Notes: generated from the sequence alone by a model not told the origin. Numbered from the stretch's first letter, positions 36,498 to 46,527 are shown. The stretch: DNA of 64,000 nucleotides from an uncultured Pseudomonadales bacterium (GCA_943787675.1 CALSNK010000009.1:156946-220945), one strand, 5' to 3'. A program made the numbers and translations.

Positions 36498-38585
36498 TCA
36501 AGACCCTTCAGAAAAGTCATAATCCATTTCAAATGCGGGCTTTTTAACATAGTGCCCCTGAATATACTGAACACCTTGCTGCCATAGAATCGGCAAGATA
36601 TTGGCTTTCTCAACAAACGGCACAATCACATCCACGCCAGTGCCCGTCATACCACCCATCAATGTTTGGAACTGCGCTTTGCCATTGTCGCTCTGATCAA
36701 GCTTCTCGACAATCAGGCGGTCAATCTTCACAAAATCTACCGCCACCCGCTCCAATGTTTTAAGGGGGTTAATGGCCAGACCAAAGTTAGCAATACTAAT
36801 TTGCCCATCAACCTTTTTCATCTGATCCGAAATAGCCGCGGCCTGATTTAAATGACGTACGGCATCGATTTCCCGGAACTGAAAAATCAATGCGTTGGCG
36901 GGTAGCTTGGTTTTTTCAAGGGCCCCTTTAAGCCAGGGTAAAAAAGTCTCATCGGAAAAAGACTGGGTACTGATATTAATAAACAGCTGGGTCTCTGGAT
37001 TGACCTTTAGCTTTTCAGAAAGAGAGGCCAGAGCCTTATTGATTACCCAGCGATCTACATCTGAGGCAATCTCTGACTTAAACAGATCATTGATAAAATC
37101 CGTGGGAATTTCATTGGCAGGTACTGCCTTGTTTACCCCGAGAATCACCTCGTAGTATTCCTTGCCGCTGCCACCACTAGTGAGCGCAACAATGGGCTGA
37201 TAGCGGATTGAGAAAAGCTCTTCCGCGAGTAGCCGCTTGGCGGTAATGATGACGGCTTCATTGTCTGAAACCTCATTAGAATGAATGTCTGGCATATAGA
37301 ATTTGGAGCCATTACCAATACCCTGCTCGTCACGCAGGTCATCTACCACTTCCTGACTGCGCGCCAGTGCCCGCTCAACCGAAGGTACGTTCTCATTGAG
37401 TAAGGTACCGCCGATGGTTATGGTCAAAGAGAAGGTTTCATCATCGATATCGAAGAGTTCCTGACTGATTTTTTGGGCAATATCAGTAGCAATTCCCAGT
37501 GCCTGCTCTTCGGTGGTTTCAGCCAAAGTGACAATAAATGAATTTTCGGTCAAACGGCCGCAGTCAACATTATGGCTAAAGATATCAACCACATAGGTGA
37601 CCAGTGAATGGGCAATTTTTTCGGCTTTGGCAATACCAAGATCTTCCTTAAGCTGGTTAAATCGGTCCATCTGAATATTAAGTAAAATACTGTCCTGTCC
37701 TGTCTGCACCGACTTACTGATTGCCCGGCTAATAAGCTCGTAAACCAGCTGAGGCTGAATAGCGCTGTATTCAGTGGCCGAGGATTCTTCGGTTTTCTCT
37801 ATATGGGCATCGAACAGCTTGTCTTTGTTAATTGTAAATTGCAGGGCGGGTTCGCCCTCGTACTGAATCTGGCCGATTTCCAAAAAGGCACTGAGCTCAG
37901 CGCCGTCAATATCGACGGTTTTGACCACGGCTTCGAAGGGGATAATTTCGTCTTTAGCCTCGAGTGGGACCATATAGGCTTTTAACTTTTCTCGATCGCT
38001 GACGGCGATATTATCAATGATAGGCAGGCATAGCATTTCATCGGGTTCGGCAAACCCAAAAACCGCGGCGCAGGCTTCATTGGCATAGACGTAGGTGCCT
38101 TCCTGAACAACGGCAATGGGGAAACGGGCAATATCCATTAGGTACTGGGCGCGTTTTTCGGCCAGAGATAGCTTGCGTTCCCATTCACGGCATTGGCGAC
38201 GCTCGTAAACACCTGCCAATGAGCGCGCCACTACCTTGATGAGATGCTGGTCTTGATCTTCGACCACTACATCCTGAGCGCCCAGACGAAGACCCTCAAT
38301 AAGCTTGATAGGGTCATATTCAGGGTTAATTAAAATTACTGGAATATCGCGCTCACTGCGACGGATGCGCTGAAAAATATTTTGCACGGGGAGGTTCCCG
38401 TAATTCATGGGCGCAATTAATAAATCCCAGTTGCGCATGGACAGATACTTTTGCAGCTCTTCTTCATTGCCTGCAAGTTTGGCATCTACCTGATAGTCAG
38501 CGCTGCGCAAAATACTACTGTATCGATTGGCTTCGTCATGGGATTTTTCGACGATCAATATATTCAGTGGATCCTGAGAAAACAT
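36498..38585 (-). CDS. fimX: FimX-like protein: pseudo-receiver, PAS, degenerate GGDEF and EAL
   Basis: Protein of 695 residues with the FimX domain order and FimX position next to serB. The receiver lacks its aspartate (WDLLIAPMNYG). A PAS domain (IARFPIAVVQEGTYVYANEA) follows. The GGDEF site is replaced by CGRLTENSFIV. The EAL motif is YYEVILGVN and the DDFGTG loop is IANFGLA, so both catalytic sites are lost; the end QGHYVKKP is retained. In Pseudomonas FimX is a c-di-GMP effector for type IV pili. Loss of the loop arginine makes even nucleotide binding uncertain here. Confidence 0.85.
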   Translation of the reverse strand: MFSQDPLNILIVEKSHDEANRYSSILRSADYQVDAKLAGNEEELQKYLSMRNWDLLIAPMNYGNLPVQNIFQRIRRSERDIPVILINPEYDPIKLIEGLRLGAQDVVVEDQDQHLIKVVARSLAGVYERRQCREWERKLSLAEKRAQYLMDIARFPIAVVQEGTYVYANEACAAVFGFAEPDEMLCLPIIDNIAVSDREKLKAYMVPLEAKDEIIPFEAVVKTVDIDGAELSAFLEIGQIQYEGEPALQFTINKDKLFDAHIEKTEESSATEYSAIQPQLVYELISRAISKSVQTGQDSILLNIQMDRFNQLKEDLGIAKAEKIAHSLVTYVVDIFSHNVDCGRLTENSFIVTLAETTEEQALGIATDIAQKISQELFDIDDETFSLTITIGGTLLNENVPSVERALARSQEVVDDLRDEQGIGNGSKFYMPDIHSNEVSDNEAVIITAKRLLAEELFSIRYQPIVALTSGGSGKEYYEVILGVNKAVPANEIPTDFINDLFKSEIASDVDRWVINKALASLSEKLKVNPETQLFINISTQSFSDETFLPWLKGALEKTKLPANALIFQFREIDAVRHLNQAAAISDQMKKVDGQISIANFGLAINPLKTLERVAVDFVKIDRLIVEKLDQSDNGKAQFQTLMGGMTGTGVDVIVPFVEKANILPILWQQGVQYIQGHYVKKPAFEMDYDFSEGS

Positions 38586-38587
38586 AA

Positions 38588-40300
38588 TTAATAAATCGCT
38601 ATTTTAAAATGAGAGAGATGCTCGGTAGTTTCAATTTCTTCAAGTAAAACTGCGGTGTATTGATTGTTGATGGTGAGGAGCTGAATTTTGGCACCCTTGG
38701 TATAACGCAGGGGTGGGCAAATCAATGAGGTCTGTTCACTGAGGTCTTTTTGACGGCTAAAAATAATAGCCTGCATAAATTGTCGGTCAGAATTTTGTGC
38801 TCGCCTAAACCCGCGAATGGCGGCAGGAATACAGTGCTTAGTGGGAAACTGAACTCCACATAATGTGCTCAGGGACGGTGTGATCTGCTTCCAGCGGATA
38901 ATCCCCGCTGACCAGCGCTGAGTGCCTTTGGCGCGCAAGGCAATAGGCTTGCCGGGCTGCATCTCAGTCTGTTCCTCTACGAGTTCAATGCAGGCACCGT
39001 TAAGGCTGGTGTTGACTCTAAGCCCACTCACTAATTTAAGTTTCGCCTGTCGCCGCTGCATGGCGGCATAGATAACGGGGTCAGAGGGGTGCGGTTGATG
39101 CAGGCTAATATTGGCTGGGCCAGTGTTCCAAATGTCGTTGCTGATTGTGGTGTAACTCTCTGCCGGCTGTGCCGATGGGGATTCCCCGCAGAGCTTCAGA
39201 AAGGTTGCGAAGGAATCTGTTTTAGACAGCATGCACAGTGCAGATGTAATGCCGCAGGCAATATTTACTCTGGCGCGATCTTTAATGTGGGTTTCTTGGC
39301 GAAGTATTTTTTGTCCCCACTGGCGGGCTAAGTCCTTGATAACACGTCGAGAAATGCGGTCTGAAAAAACATTGTGATTGGCGCGTTCAGTGAGACTACT
39401 GTTTAAAAATTTCACCAGATTAAAGGTATCTAAAATAAGATTGTTCGGACTGGGGTTGGCACCTTCTGCATAGATAGGGCCCATGTTGCTGGCTGCGTCG
39501 ATAACAAATAGACCCCCTGTGGAACCCCGTTCTAACTCTGCCAGAGAAGACCAGAAGTCCAACTCATTAAAGACAAACTTCAATTCATAATTTGAAAAGT
39601 GATTGGGTCTGGTGCAGTTAATTAGGAGCAGTTTTACGTAAATACTATGAATTGAATGTGAAGCCTCATTGTTGTCACTGAAATCATTATGCTCAATGTT
39701 CAGCTTACAGGCGACTGCGTATAAAGTGTGTAGGTCACGCCAAAAATTACTGGGTCTGGCGAGGTAATGGCTGAGACTATCAAATTGATTCTGAGCGAGA
39801 AGCTGGCAACTGCGAAATAGGCATTGGCCGAGTTGCTGGGTAATCTGCAGGTCTTGCTTTTGTCCCTTTTCTTGTTTGGGTTCGGGAAGGTCGAGTTGTT
39901 GACTAAACTGGTGAGCCAGAGATTTGTAACCCTGGTAGGTGTAGCGGCTTAGTGCCTGTCCTAAGGATACGGCTTTGGCTGTGTCCTGGCTGAGCTGGTT
40001 GCTCAGTAGCTGTGCTGTGCAATGGGTCACTTCTGGGTAGAGAATTTCGAGGATAGTGAACTTGCTATTAGGGTCAATATCCAGACTGATAATTTGCGGT
40101 AAAGATTTGTAGAGTTCGACGGATTTTTGGACAGTGCTGACTGCCTTTAGCTGGGTAATCCATAGTTGGGCGCTGCTACTGCTGTCGACGTTTAGTCCAT
40201 TTTCGGCAGATGTTGCATTGCTGACGGACGCTGTTGGCTCCGCAGTTGGATTGATTTTTTCCAGTAGTACGGAAAGATGTTTGTCCTTGACCAAACCCAT
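38588..40300 (-). CDS. Uncharacterised protein with PilZ-like C-terminal domain
   Basis: Protein of 570 residues, 2 bases upstream of fimX on the same strand. Most of it is helical and unrecognised. Near residue 430 there is a PilZ-like signature: RRQAK followed by LRVNTSLNGACIEL (N-x-S-x-x-G), then WSAGIIRWKQI and CGVQFP. A hypothetical gene occupies the same place beside fimX in Pseudomonas (PA4958). c-di-GMP binding is plausible but the RxxxR part is imperfect. Confidence 0.7.
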   Translation of the reverse strand: MGLVKDKHLSVLLEKINPTAEPTASVSNATSAENGLNVDSSSSAQLWITQLKAVSTVQKSVELYKSLPQIISLDIDPNSKFTILEILYPEVTHCTAQLLSNQLSQDTAKAVSLGQALSRYTYQGYKSLAHQFSQQLDLPEPKQEKGQKQDLQITQQLGQCLFRSCQLLAQNQFDSLSHYLARPSNFWRDLHTLYAVACKLNIEHNDFSDNNEASHSIHSIYVKLLLINCTRPNHFSNYELKFVFNELDFWSSLAELERGSTGGLFVIDAASNMGPIYAEGANPSPNNLILDTFNLVKFLNSSLTERANHNVFSDRISRRVIKDLARQWGQKILRQETHIKDRARVNIACGITSALCMLSKTDSFATFLKLCGESPSAQPAESYTTISNDIWNTGPANISLHQPHPSDPVIYAAMQRRQAKLKLVSGLRVNTSLNGACIELVEEQTEMQPGKPIALRAKGTQRWSAGIIRWKQITPSLSTLCGVQFPTKHCIPAAIRGFRRAQNSDRQFMQAIIFSRQKDLSEQTSLICPPLRYTKGAKIQLLTINNQYTAVLLEEIETTEHLSHFKIAIY

Positions 40301-40566
40301 AAATGTGCTTTTAACAGTCCTTTGATAATTGCTTGTTGATATTCAACGTAGAAACGGTGGTCTTGCTGGCTATTTCCGGTAATCCGGCTCTTGTAACCCA
40401 CCTCTCGTAATCTATATTGTAGTCAAGATTTTGCGAGGCATTAGCTGATTCAGCCGTGCTTTATTTTTTGCTTGCCGGTAAATAGTCGACCAGCGCTCAA
40501 AACTGGTCAAAACGGTCGTGACTTCGGGTATCATGGCGCCTTCATAATTTTCGAGAACAGACAGCA

Positions 40567-41136
40567 ATGGCCAATTACTCTACCAATGAATTTCGCTCCG
40601 GATTAAAACTTATGCTCGACGGGGATCCCTGTTCGATCCTAGAGAATGAGCTGGTTAAACCGGGCAAGGGTCAGGCGTTTAGTCGCGTTAAATTGCGCAA
40701 TCTGAAGACCGGTCGAGTACTTGAGAAAACCTTTAAATCGGGTGAGTCCTTAGAGGGGGCTGACGTAGTCGATATGGATATGCAGTATCTCTACGAAGAC
40801 GGTGACTTTTGGTACTTTATGGAACCCGACACCTTCGAACAGCATCAGGCCACTGAGCAAGCTGTTGGTGAAGCCATTAAGTGGTTGCGAGAGCAGGATG
40901 TCTGTGTGGTAACTCTGTACAACGGCTCTCCGCTGTCTGTGGTGCCGCCTAATCATGTGGATCTCGCCATTGTTGAAACAGACCCAGGTCTGCGCGGTGA
41001 TACGGCACAGGGTGGCAGTAAGCCGGCCAAGCTGGTCACCGGTGCTGTGGTTAAGGTGCCGTTGTTTTTGGATGAGGGTGATGTGATTAAGGTAGATACA
41101 CGTACCGGTGAATATCAGGGTCGCGTCAAAGAATAG
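40567..41136 (+). CDS. efp: Elongation factor P
   Basis: Rescues ribosomes stalled at polyproline. It has 189 residues. Lys34 ([12 protein letters not shown]) is the residue lysylated by EpmA, encoded directly downstream with a 1-base overlap. Domains II and III are complete ([28 protein letters not shown]). Confidence 0.97.
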   Translation: MANYSTNEFRSGLKLMLDGDPCSILENELVKPGKGQAFSRVKLRNLKTGRVLEKTFKSGESLEGADVVDMDMQYLYEDGDFWYFMEPDTFEQHQATEQAVGEAIKWLREQDVCVVTLYNGSPLSVVPPNHVDLAIVETDPGLRGDTAQGGSKPAKLVTGAVVKVPLFLDEGDVIKVDTRTGEYQGRVKE

Positions 41137-42101
41137 TGGCTGATAACTGGCAGCCTGGCATAAATAATAGCTTGTTGCGTGCTCGCAGCGAGCTTCTGCA
41201 AAGTCTGCGTAGTTTCTTTCAGCAGCGTCAGGTGCCTGAGGTCGATGTCCCTGTTCTGGGGCGCTCAACTGTGACAGATAGCAATATAGAAAGCATTAAA
41301 GCCGTGGTTTCTGGGAATAGTGCTTACTTACAAACGTCTCCTGAATACTTTATGAAGCGGCTGCTTGCAGCAGGCTCTGGTGATATTTTTTGCCTGGGCA
41401 AAGCCTTCCGTGATGCCGAGATAGGGCGTCGTCATAATCCAGAATTCACCATGCTCGAATGGTACCGCTGTGGCTGGGATGAGCATCAGCTAATGGATGA
41501 GGTGGCTGAGCTGATTAGTCAGATTGCCAATGCCCGTTCAGAGGCACCACTTGCTGTCACCAAAGTCAGCTATGCAGACAGCTTTGAGTCTGTTTTTGGA
41601 ATAGACCCTCAGAGTACAGAGCTTGGAACCTTGCAGAAAATGGCAGCGGAACTGGGCTCGGAAAGCTGGGCTGAGGAAAGCCGCGCTAACTGTCTGGATT
41701 TACTGTTTAGTCTCAAAGTAGAGGCGCAGCTGCCGGATGGTCTGGTGTTTATCTACGATTATCCAGCCTGTCAGGCTGCCTTGGCACAGATACATCTGGA
41801 TGCTCAGGGTCGGTCTGTTAGTCGCAGATTTGAGGCCTTCTTTAATAGAATGGAACTGGCCAACGGCTATAGAGAGTTGACCGATGCTAGAGAACAGCGT
41901 CAACGTTTTGATAAGGATCGCGAGCAGCGTCATGCCGATGGCAAGCCAGAAATAACCGTAGATGAGAAGCTGATGACGGCACTGGATGCCGGTTTGCCAG
42001 CCTGTGCTGGGGTAGCTCTGGGAGTAGATAGATTATTGATGCAGCTGCAGGGCGCTGAATCCCTTGATCAGGTAATGCCGTTTAGTTGGTCGCGTTCTTA
42101 G
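41136..42101 (+). CDS. epmA: EF-P--(R)-beta-lysine ligase
   Basis: LysRS-like enzyme that adds (R)-beta-lysine to EF-P Lys34. It has 321 residues, lacking the anticodon domain of LysRS. Class II motifs are TSPEYFMKRLLAAGSGDIF, KAFRDAEIGRRHNPEFTMLE and GVALGVDRLLM. The GTG start overlaps the efp stop (TAGTG). The aminomutase EpmB, which makes the substrate, is not in this window. Confidence 0.96.
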   Translation: MADNWQPGINNSLLRARSELLQSLRSFFQQRQVPEVDVPVLGRSTVTDSNIESIKAVVSGNSAYLQTSPEYFMKRLLAAGSGDIFCLGKAFRDAEIGRRHNPEFTMLEWYRCGWDEHQLMDEVAELISQIANARSEAPLAVTKVSYADSFESVFGIDPQSTELGTLQKMAAELGSESWAEESRANCLDLLFSLKVEAQLPDGLVFIYDYPACQAALAQIHLDAQGRSVSRRFEAFFNRMELANGYRELTDAREQRQRFDKDREQRHADGKPEITVDEKLMTALDAGLPACAGVALGVDRLLMQLQGAESLDQVMPFSWSRS

Positions 42102-42132
42102 TAAAGGGAAGCTTTACATACCGTAACGCTTG

Positions 42133-42160
42133 GCTACGGGCATTCTTCGCTACGGGCACT
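42133..42160 (+). repeat. Two copies of GCTACGGGCAYT overlapping the cysE2 stop
   Basis: GCTACGGGCATT (42133-42144) and GCTACGGGCACT (42149-42160) repeat with a 16-base period. The second contains the stop codon of the leftward cysE copy at 42150-42152. Confidence 0.6.
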
Positions 42161-42965
42161 TAAAATAATGATTCATCGCTTTTGAGGGTTCATCAATATC
42201 CATATGGCCGACTACTTTGGCGGGCACGCCGGCCACGATGGCATGGGGCTCAACAGCCTTAAGTACCACGCTGGAGGCGGCAACCATGGCACCTTCACCA
42301 ATTTCGATATTGCCCAGTATTTTTGCGCCAGGCCCCAGTAATACGCCTTTGCGAATTTTGGGGTGACGGTCACCGCTAACTTTACCCGTTCCACCCAGAG
42401 TAACCGACTGCATAATAGACACGCAGTCTTCAACCACCGCGGTTTCACCAATCACCAGAGCTGTTGCATGGTCAATCATCAGTCCACAGCCAATCACAGC
42501 TGCCGGATGAATATCCACGGCCAGCTTTATTGAGATGCGGTATTGGATTAGCAGAGCCAGTGAGCGCTGATCTTGCAGCCACAAACGATGGGCCACACGA
42601 TAGGCCTGCAGTGCCAGAAATCCTTTAAAGTAGAGAAAGGGCGTGCTGTAGAGATCACAGGCGGAATCACGGTCTACGGTTGCCTGAATATCTTTTGCCG
42701 CGCAGCCAATAACGCTGGGATCAGCAAATACCCCATCCATGATATCTCGGAGCATCTTTGCTGGTGTGGCTGTGCTGGCCAGCTTTGTAGACAGATGGAA
42801 GCTCAGTGCGCTACCCATGTCGCCATGATCTAATATCGTGCTCTGCAGATAGCTGGCGAGTGCAGGCTCAGTTTTGGCCGTGACTTCGGCTTCCTGGACA
42901 ATATGCAGCCAAACGCTGTCACTGAGGGTTGGAGAATTATTACTGGGATTATTCATAGCGCGCAT
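42150..42965 (-). CDS. cysE: Serine O-acetyltransferase, copy 2
   Basis: Protein of about 270 residues with the full CysE layout (LASYLQSTILDHGDMGSALS, CDLYSTPFLYFKGFLALQAY, DIHPAAVIGCGLMIDHATAL, SVTLGGTGKVSGDRHPKIRK). The GGTGK-SGDRHPKIR loop is closer to E. coli CysE than copy 1 is. It ends HYFKCP, again without a terminal isoleucine. The start may be ATG 42965 or ATG 42956; neither has a clear Shine-Dalgarno. The stop lies 48 bases from the epmA stop (convergent). Confidence 0.92.
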   Translation of the reverse strand: MRAMNNPSNNSPTLSDSVWLHIVQEAEVTAKTEPALASYLQSTILDHGDMGSALSFHLSTKLASTATPAKMLRDIMDGVFADPSVIGCAAKDIQATVDRDSACDLYSTPFLYFKGFLALQAYRVAHRLWLQDQRSLALLIQYRISIKLAVDIHPAAVIGCGLMIDHATALVIGETAVVEDCVSIMQSVTLGGTGKVSGDRHPKIRKGVLLGPGAKILGNIEIGEGAMVAASSVVLKAVEPHAIVAGVPAKVVGHMDIDEPSKAMNHYFKCP

Positions 42966-42971
42966 TTTGAG

Positions 42972-43724
42972 TCAGGGCGCGGCAATATGCCAGCCTGTTC
43001 TTGCAATACACCAGATATCAACCGACTTTGCCCCTGCCTTTATGAGGCTGGAGGCCGCGGCCATAGCCGTTGCCTTGGTCGTGACCACGTCGTCAACGAT
43101 AGCCACTGTTAGACCATCCACTCGATTGCTCACCGCAAAGGCATTGCGCATCAGGCGCAGTCGCTGTGATTTGCTTTGCAGGTGCTGAGGCTTGGAATGG
43201 GTGCGGCGATAGCAAATATCATTGCGCAACTCCGTTCCGGGTAATTGCTGGCACAGTAATTTCCCAATGCTATAACTCTGGTTAAATCCTCGGCGAGTTA
43301 ATTTTCGCCAATGGAGTGGCAAGGGGATAATTAATTGGGGCATATCCAGGTTCTGGTAACTGTCAGTGATGGTGGTTGCCAGCAGCCTCGATAGTTGCAG
43401 TAGTTCAGGAGCATGGGGGTTGGTTTTGATCCCTGCTATTAGCTTATCCACTGGATTCTGATAATGGAATGCCGCGACACAGCGCCGAAACGGTGGCGGT
43501 TTTTTCTGGCAGTCGGGGCAGATAACAGGTTTGTTGTGGCTATGCTCCAGCAGGGGCAGGGCGCAGCGACTACATTGGTTGGTGAGCCATGGCAGCTCAT
43601 TGATGCAGTCGTCGCACAGACATTGATTGGTGGGGATTAAATGACCCTTACAGGCCGCACAGGAGCCTGGCAGTAGCAGACTTGCTGCGGTGTTTAGGTA
43701 GGCCGAAAAGGCGGCTGTGCTGAT
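42972..43724 (-). CDS. comF: ComF-family phosphoribosyltransferase-like protein
   Basis: About 250 residues. The N-terminal zinc-ribbon-like part has CAACKG, CLCDDC, CSRC and CPDC, followed by the PRTase domain (PLHWRKLTRRGFNQS, IVDDVVTTKATAMAAASSLI). ComF proteins serve DNA uptake in competent bacteria. The frame is open from a TAA near 43748 but contains no ATG, GTG or TTG before the zinc ribbon. A strong GGGAGG lies 6 bases before an ATC codon (43722-43724), used here as a tentative start. A GTG at 43451 would delete the whole zinc ribbon. Confidence 0.85.
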   Translation of the reverse strand: MSTAAFSAYLNTAASLLLPGSCAACKGHLIPTNQCLCDDCINELPWLTNQCSRCALPLLEHSHNKPVICPDCQKKPPPFRRCVAAFHYQNPVDKLIAGIKTNPHAPELLQLSRLLATTITDSYQNLDMPQLIIPLPLHWRKLTRRGFNQSYSIGKLLCQQLPGTELRNDICYRRTHSKPQHLQSKSQRLRLMRNAFAVSNRVDGLTVAIVDDVVTTKATAMAAASSLIKAGAKSVDIWCIARTGWHIAAP

Positions 43725-43767
43725 AGCAAACCTCCCTGTCTGCCAATGTTACTTTTTGTATTCGCGT

Positions 43768-44292
43768 TTAGCTGACATTGAGTGTCGGATCGTTACTTTC
43801 ATCATCCGCTGCGTCGCTAGGGCCATTGGCCGCATCTGGATGGTCTTTACTGAGGTCGTTGTCGTCCAAACCATATTCTTCACTCAGAATGCCGCCCGGT
43901 ACCTTGGGGGCGTAATCTCTGGGGGGCTGAATATCTTCGGCGCTAAGGAGAGGGTTGCCGTCGGCATCGAGCATAGACAGGTCAGAACCACCGGCTTTAA
44001 GCAGCTGGCGTCCAACCTCGGGGCTGGCTAGGCGAATGGCGCTGGTAGCTAGGTGCTCATGAATATGGCGATAGCTCTGGGCCATATTGGTGGTCAGGTG
44101 CGACACGGTGACAAAGTGTTCGGTGACTTCCTGCTGGTAGCGTTGAAGCTTTTTCTCGCTTATCTCTAACTGCTTCTCGAGATCCCTTGTGGAGCTAACG
44201 CCCCCCTGGGTTTTACGCGAGTAGAGATGGCCAATGGCGGCGCCGATTAAAAAGAATGCAGCCCCTACAAGTACCACGGTCAGTGTAGCCAA
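43768..44292 (-). CDS. zapG: ZapG/YhcB-family cell division protein (DUF1043)
   Basis: Protein of 174 residues. An N-terminal membrane helix (LTVVLVGAAFFLIGAAIGHL) is followed by a coiled coil (LEKQLEISEKKLQRYQQEVT) and the family motif HFVTVSHLTTNMAQSYRHIH. The tail is acidic. YhcB/ZapG links cell division and envelope growth in E. coli and lies beside zapE there too, as here (divergent). Confidence 0.9.
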   Translation of the reverse strand: MATLTVVLVGAAFFLIGAAIGHLYSRKTQGGVSSTRDLEKQLEISEKKLQRYQQEVTEHFVTVSHLTTNMAQSYRHIHEHLATSAIRLASPEVGRQLLKAGGSDLSMLDADGNPLLSAEDIQPPRDYAPKVPGGILSEEYGLDDNDLSKDHPDAANGPSDAADDESNDPTLNVS

Positions 44293-44483
44293 CGTTATTT
44301 CCCCTATTATTTAAGTGCTTATTAATTGCTTGTGAACAGCGAATGCGATCAGCTGCAGTTTTCTGTTCAGTGCTTACTGATGATTATAACGTAGATTTTA
44401 AGTGATGGCGTCCGAGAGTTTTGGTTGTAACCAATTAATTTGCTGGTTAAAGTTCGCGCTTATCGACAACCGTTTAGAATTCC

Positions 44484-45593
44484 ATGACGACCCCCAAGCA
44501 ACGTTACCTCAAAGATTTGACTCGCGAAGGCTTTGTTGCAGACAGTGCCCAGGAAGCGGCTGTGGATGCTTTAGAGGGGCTCTATGAGCGTTTAGTGGCC
44601 CGTCAGAGCACGACTCAGGCCGGTCTGCTGCGCGGTCTAGTCAGCAGATTCTATAAACCGGAGCTGGAGCCTGAAATAGGCCTGTACTTTTGGGGTGGCG
44701 TGGGACGCGGTAAAACCTACCTTATGGATAATTTTTATGAGAGCCTGCCGTTTGAACGCAAGATGCGTGTGCATTTTCACCGCTTTATGCGCCGCGTTCA
44801 TCAGGATTTAAAGCATCTTAAGGGCCAGGCCAATCCTCTCGAGAAAGTGGCGGACAAAATAGCCGCTGAAACCTGCATTATCTGCTTCGATGAGTTCTTT
44901 GTTAGTGATATTACTGACGCTATGATTCTGGGTATGCTCCTTGAGGCGTTGTTCGCCCGTGGTGTTTGCCTGGTGGCAACCTCCAATATTGTTCCCAACG
45001 ATCTGTATTTTAATGGCTTGCAGCGCCAGCGATTTCTGCCAGCCATTGCGCTGCTGAACGAACGCTGTGTTGTGCTAAATGTTGATGGGGGCATTGATCA
45101 TCGTTTGCGCGCCCTCGAACAGGCTGAGTTGTATCACTCGCCCATAGATAAAACGGCCGATCAGGCGATTAGCGATATCTTCGATCGATTGGTGCCCGTA
45201 GAGGGTGAAATAAAACAGGGGGTCGACCTAGAAGTGGAGGGTCGTCCAATTCCTGTGATCAAGCTGGCCGAGGATATCGTGTGGTTTGAATTCGCCGCAA
45301 TTTGCGAAGGGCCGCGCAGCCAAAACGACTATATTGATATCGCCCGAGAATTTCATGGGGTGCTAATCAGCAATATTCCCATTTTAGGGGGTGTTAACGA
45401 TGATGCGGCGCGTCGCTTTATTAATTTGGTGGATGAATTTTACGATCGCAATGTGAAACTCGCTATCACTGCCGCTGAGCCCCTGCCAACGTTGTATTCT
45501 GGCGGCCGATTGGGCTTTGAATTTCAGCGTACTCAGAGCCGACTTTTAGAGATGCAGAGCCATGAATATCTGGCCAGAGCGCATCGGCCGTGA
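44484..45593 (+). CDS. zapE: Cell division protein ZapE (AFG1-like ATPase)
   Basis: AAA+ ATPase that acts on the FtsZ ring during constriction. It has 369 residues. Walker A is [15 protein letters not shown] and Walker [29 protein letters not shown] and the sensor region YLDIAREF-like ([17 protein letters not shown]) follow. It precedes rplM-rpsI, the usual order. Confidence 0.95.
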   Translation: MTTPKQRYLKDLTREGFVADSAQEAAVDALEGLYERLVARQSTTQAGLLRGLVSRFYKPELEPEIGLYFWGGVGRGKTYLMDNFYESLPFERKMRVHFHRFMRRVHQDLKHLKGQANPLEKVADKIAAETCIICFDEFFVSDITDAMILGMLLEALFARGVCLVATSNIVPNDLYFNGLQRQRFLPAIALLNERCVVLNVDGGIDHRLRALEQAELYHSPIDKTADQAISDIFDRLVPVEGEIKQGVDLEVEGRPIPVIKLAEDIVWFEFAAICEGPRSQNDYIDIAREFHGVLISNIPILGGVNDDAARRFINLVDEFYDRNVKLAITAAEPLPTLYSGGRLGFEFQRTQSRLLEMQSHEYLARAHRP

Positions 45594-45660
45594 AAAAGTT
45601 AAACTTTACAGTAAAGAGCACTTGCACAACGCCCCAGTGGTCATTACAATTCGCACCCTT

Positions 45661-45678
45661 TTTTGGGATCCCCCAAAA
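45661..45678 (+). promoter_or_regulatory. Hairpin in the rplM leader
   Basis: TTTTGGG (45661-45667) and CCCAAAA (45672-45678) form a 7-bp stem with loop ATCC, 15 bases before the rplM ATG. It may belong to a ribosomal-protein leader, but no known L13 motif can be claimed. Confidence 0.3.
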
Positions 45679-45693
45679 GCCAGGCAGGATAAG

Positions 45694-46122
45694 ATGAAAA
45701 CATTTAGCGCTAAAGCAGAAACAGTAGAACGTGATTGGTATGTCGTAGACGCAGAGGGTAAAACCTTAGGTCGTTTAGCCGTGGAAATTGCTACCCGTTT
45801 GCGCGGTAAGCACAAGCCGGAATACACGCCTCATGTCGACACAGGTGATTACATTGTCGTTGTTAACGCCGAGAAGATCGGTGTAACAGGCAATAAAGCC
45901 AAAGGTAAAATTTATTATTCCCACACCGGTTACCCAGGTGGCATTAAAGACATCACTTTTGAAAAGTTGATCGATAAAGCGCCAGAGCGTGTTATCCAGT
46001 CAGCAGTAAAAGGAATGTTGCCCCGCGGACCTCTCGGTCGGGAAATGTTTAGAAAGCTCAAGGTTTATGCTGGTATGGATCATCCCCATACTGCGCAGCA
46101 GCCTCAGACACTCGAACTGTAA
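45694..46122 (+). CDS. rplM: 50S ribosomal protein L13
   Basis: Protein of 142 residues starting [20 protein letters not shown] at ATG 45694, the standard L13 length. Signatures are [20 protein letters not shown] and [20 protein letters not shown]. The open frame begins at 45562 inside zapE, but that extension is not L13. Confidence 0.97.
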   Translation: MKTFSAKAETVERDWYVVDAEGKTLGRLAVEIATRLRGKHKPEYTPHVDTGDYIVVVNAEKIGVTGNKAKGKIYYSHTGYPGGIKDITFEKLIDKAPERVIQSAVKGMLPRGPLGREMFRKLKVYAGMDHPHTAQQPQTLEL

Positions 46123-46134
46123 GGAACGGCGACC

Positions 46135-46527
46135 ATGGCAGATACACAATTTTATGGCACTGGACGTCGAAAGACATCAGCAGCCCGCGTTTTCATGAAG
46201 TCTGGAAGCGGCAACATCACTATTAACAGTCGTGCTATTGAAGTTTACTTCGGTAGAGAAGTAGCGCGAATGATTATTCGCCAGCCATTCGAGGTTGTCG
46301 ATATGGTTGAGAAGTTTGATCTGAATATTACTGTCGCTGGCGGCGGTAACTTTGGTCAGGCCGGCGCGATTCGCCACGGTATTGCCCGTGCGCTAGTTAG
46401 CTACGACGAAAATTTACGTCCATCACTGCGTAAAGCAGGATTTTTGACTCGTGATGCACGTCAGGTTGAGCGTAAGAAAGTGGGTCTACACAAAGCGCGT
46501 AAGCGTCCACAGTTCTCCAAGCGTTAA
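46135..46527 (+). CDS. rpsI: 30S ribosomal protein S9
   Basis: Protein of 130 residues. It has the S9 motifs [37 protein letters not shown] and the basic C-terminus [14 protein letters not shown], which reaches the P-site tRNA. It is 12 bases after rplM and followed by a terminator. Confidence 0.98.
   Translation: MADTQFYGTGRRKTSAARVFMKSGSGNITINSRAIEVYFGREVARMIIRQPFEVVDMVEKFDLNITVAGGGNFGQAGAIRHGIARALVSYDENLRPSLRKAGFLTRDARQVERKKVGLHKARKRPQFSKR

Noticed and set aside
45562..45693. N-terminal extension of L13 from ATG 45562
   Set aside because: The extension lies largely in the zapE coding end and is not part of L13; ATG 45694 gives the standard 142-residue protein.
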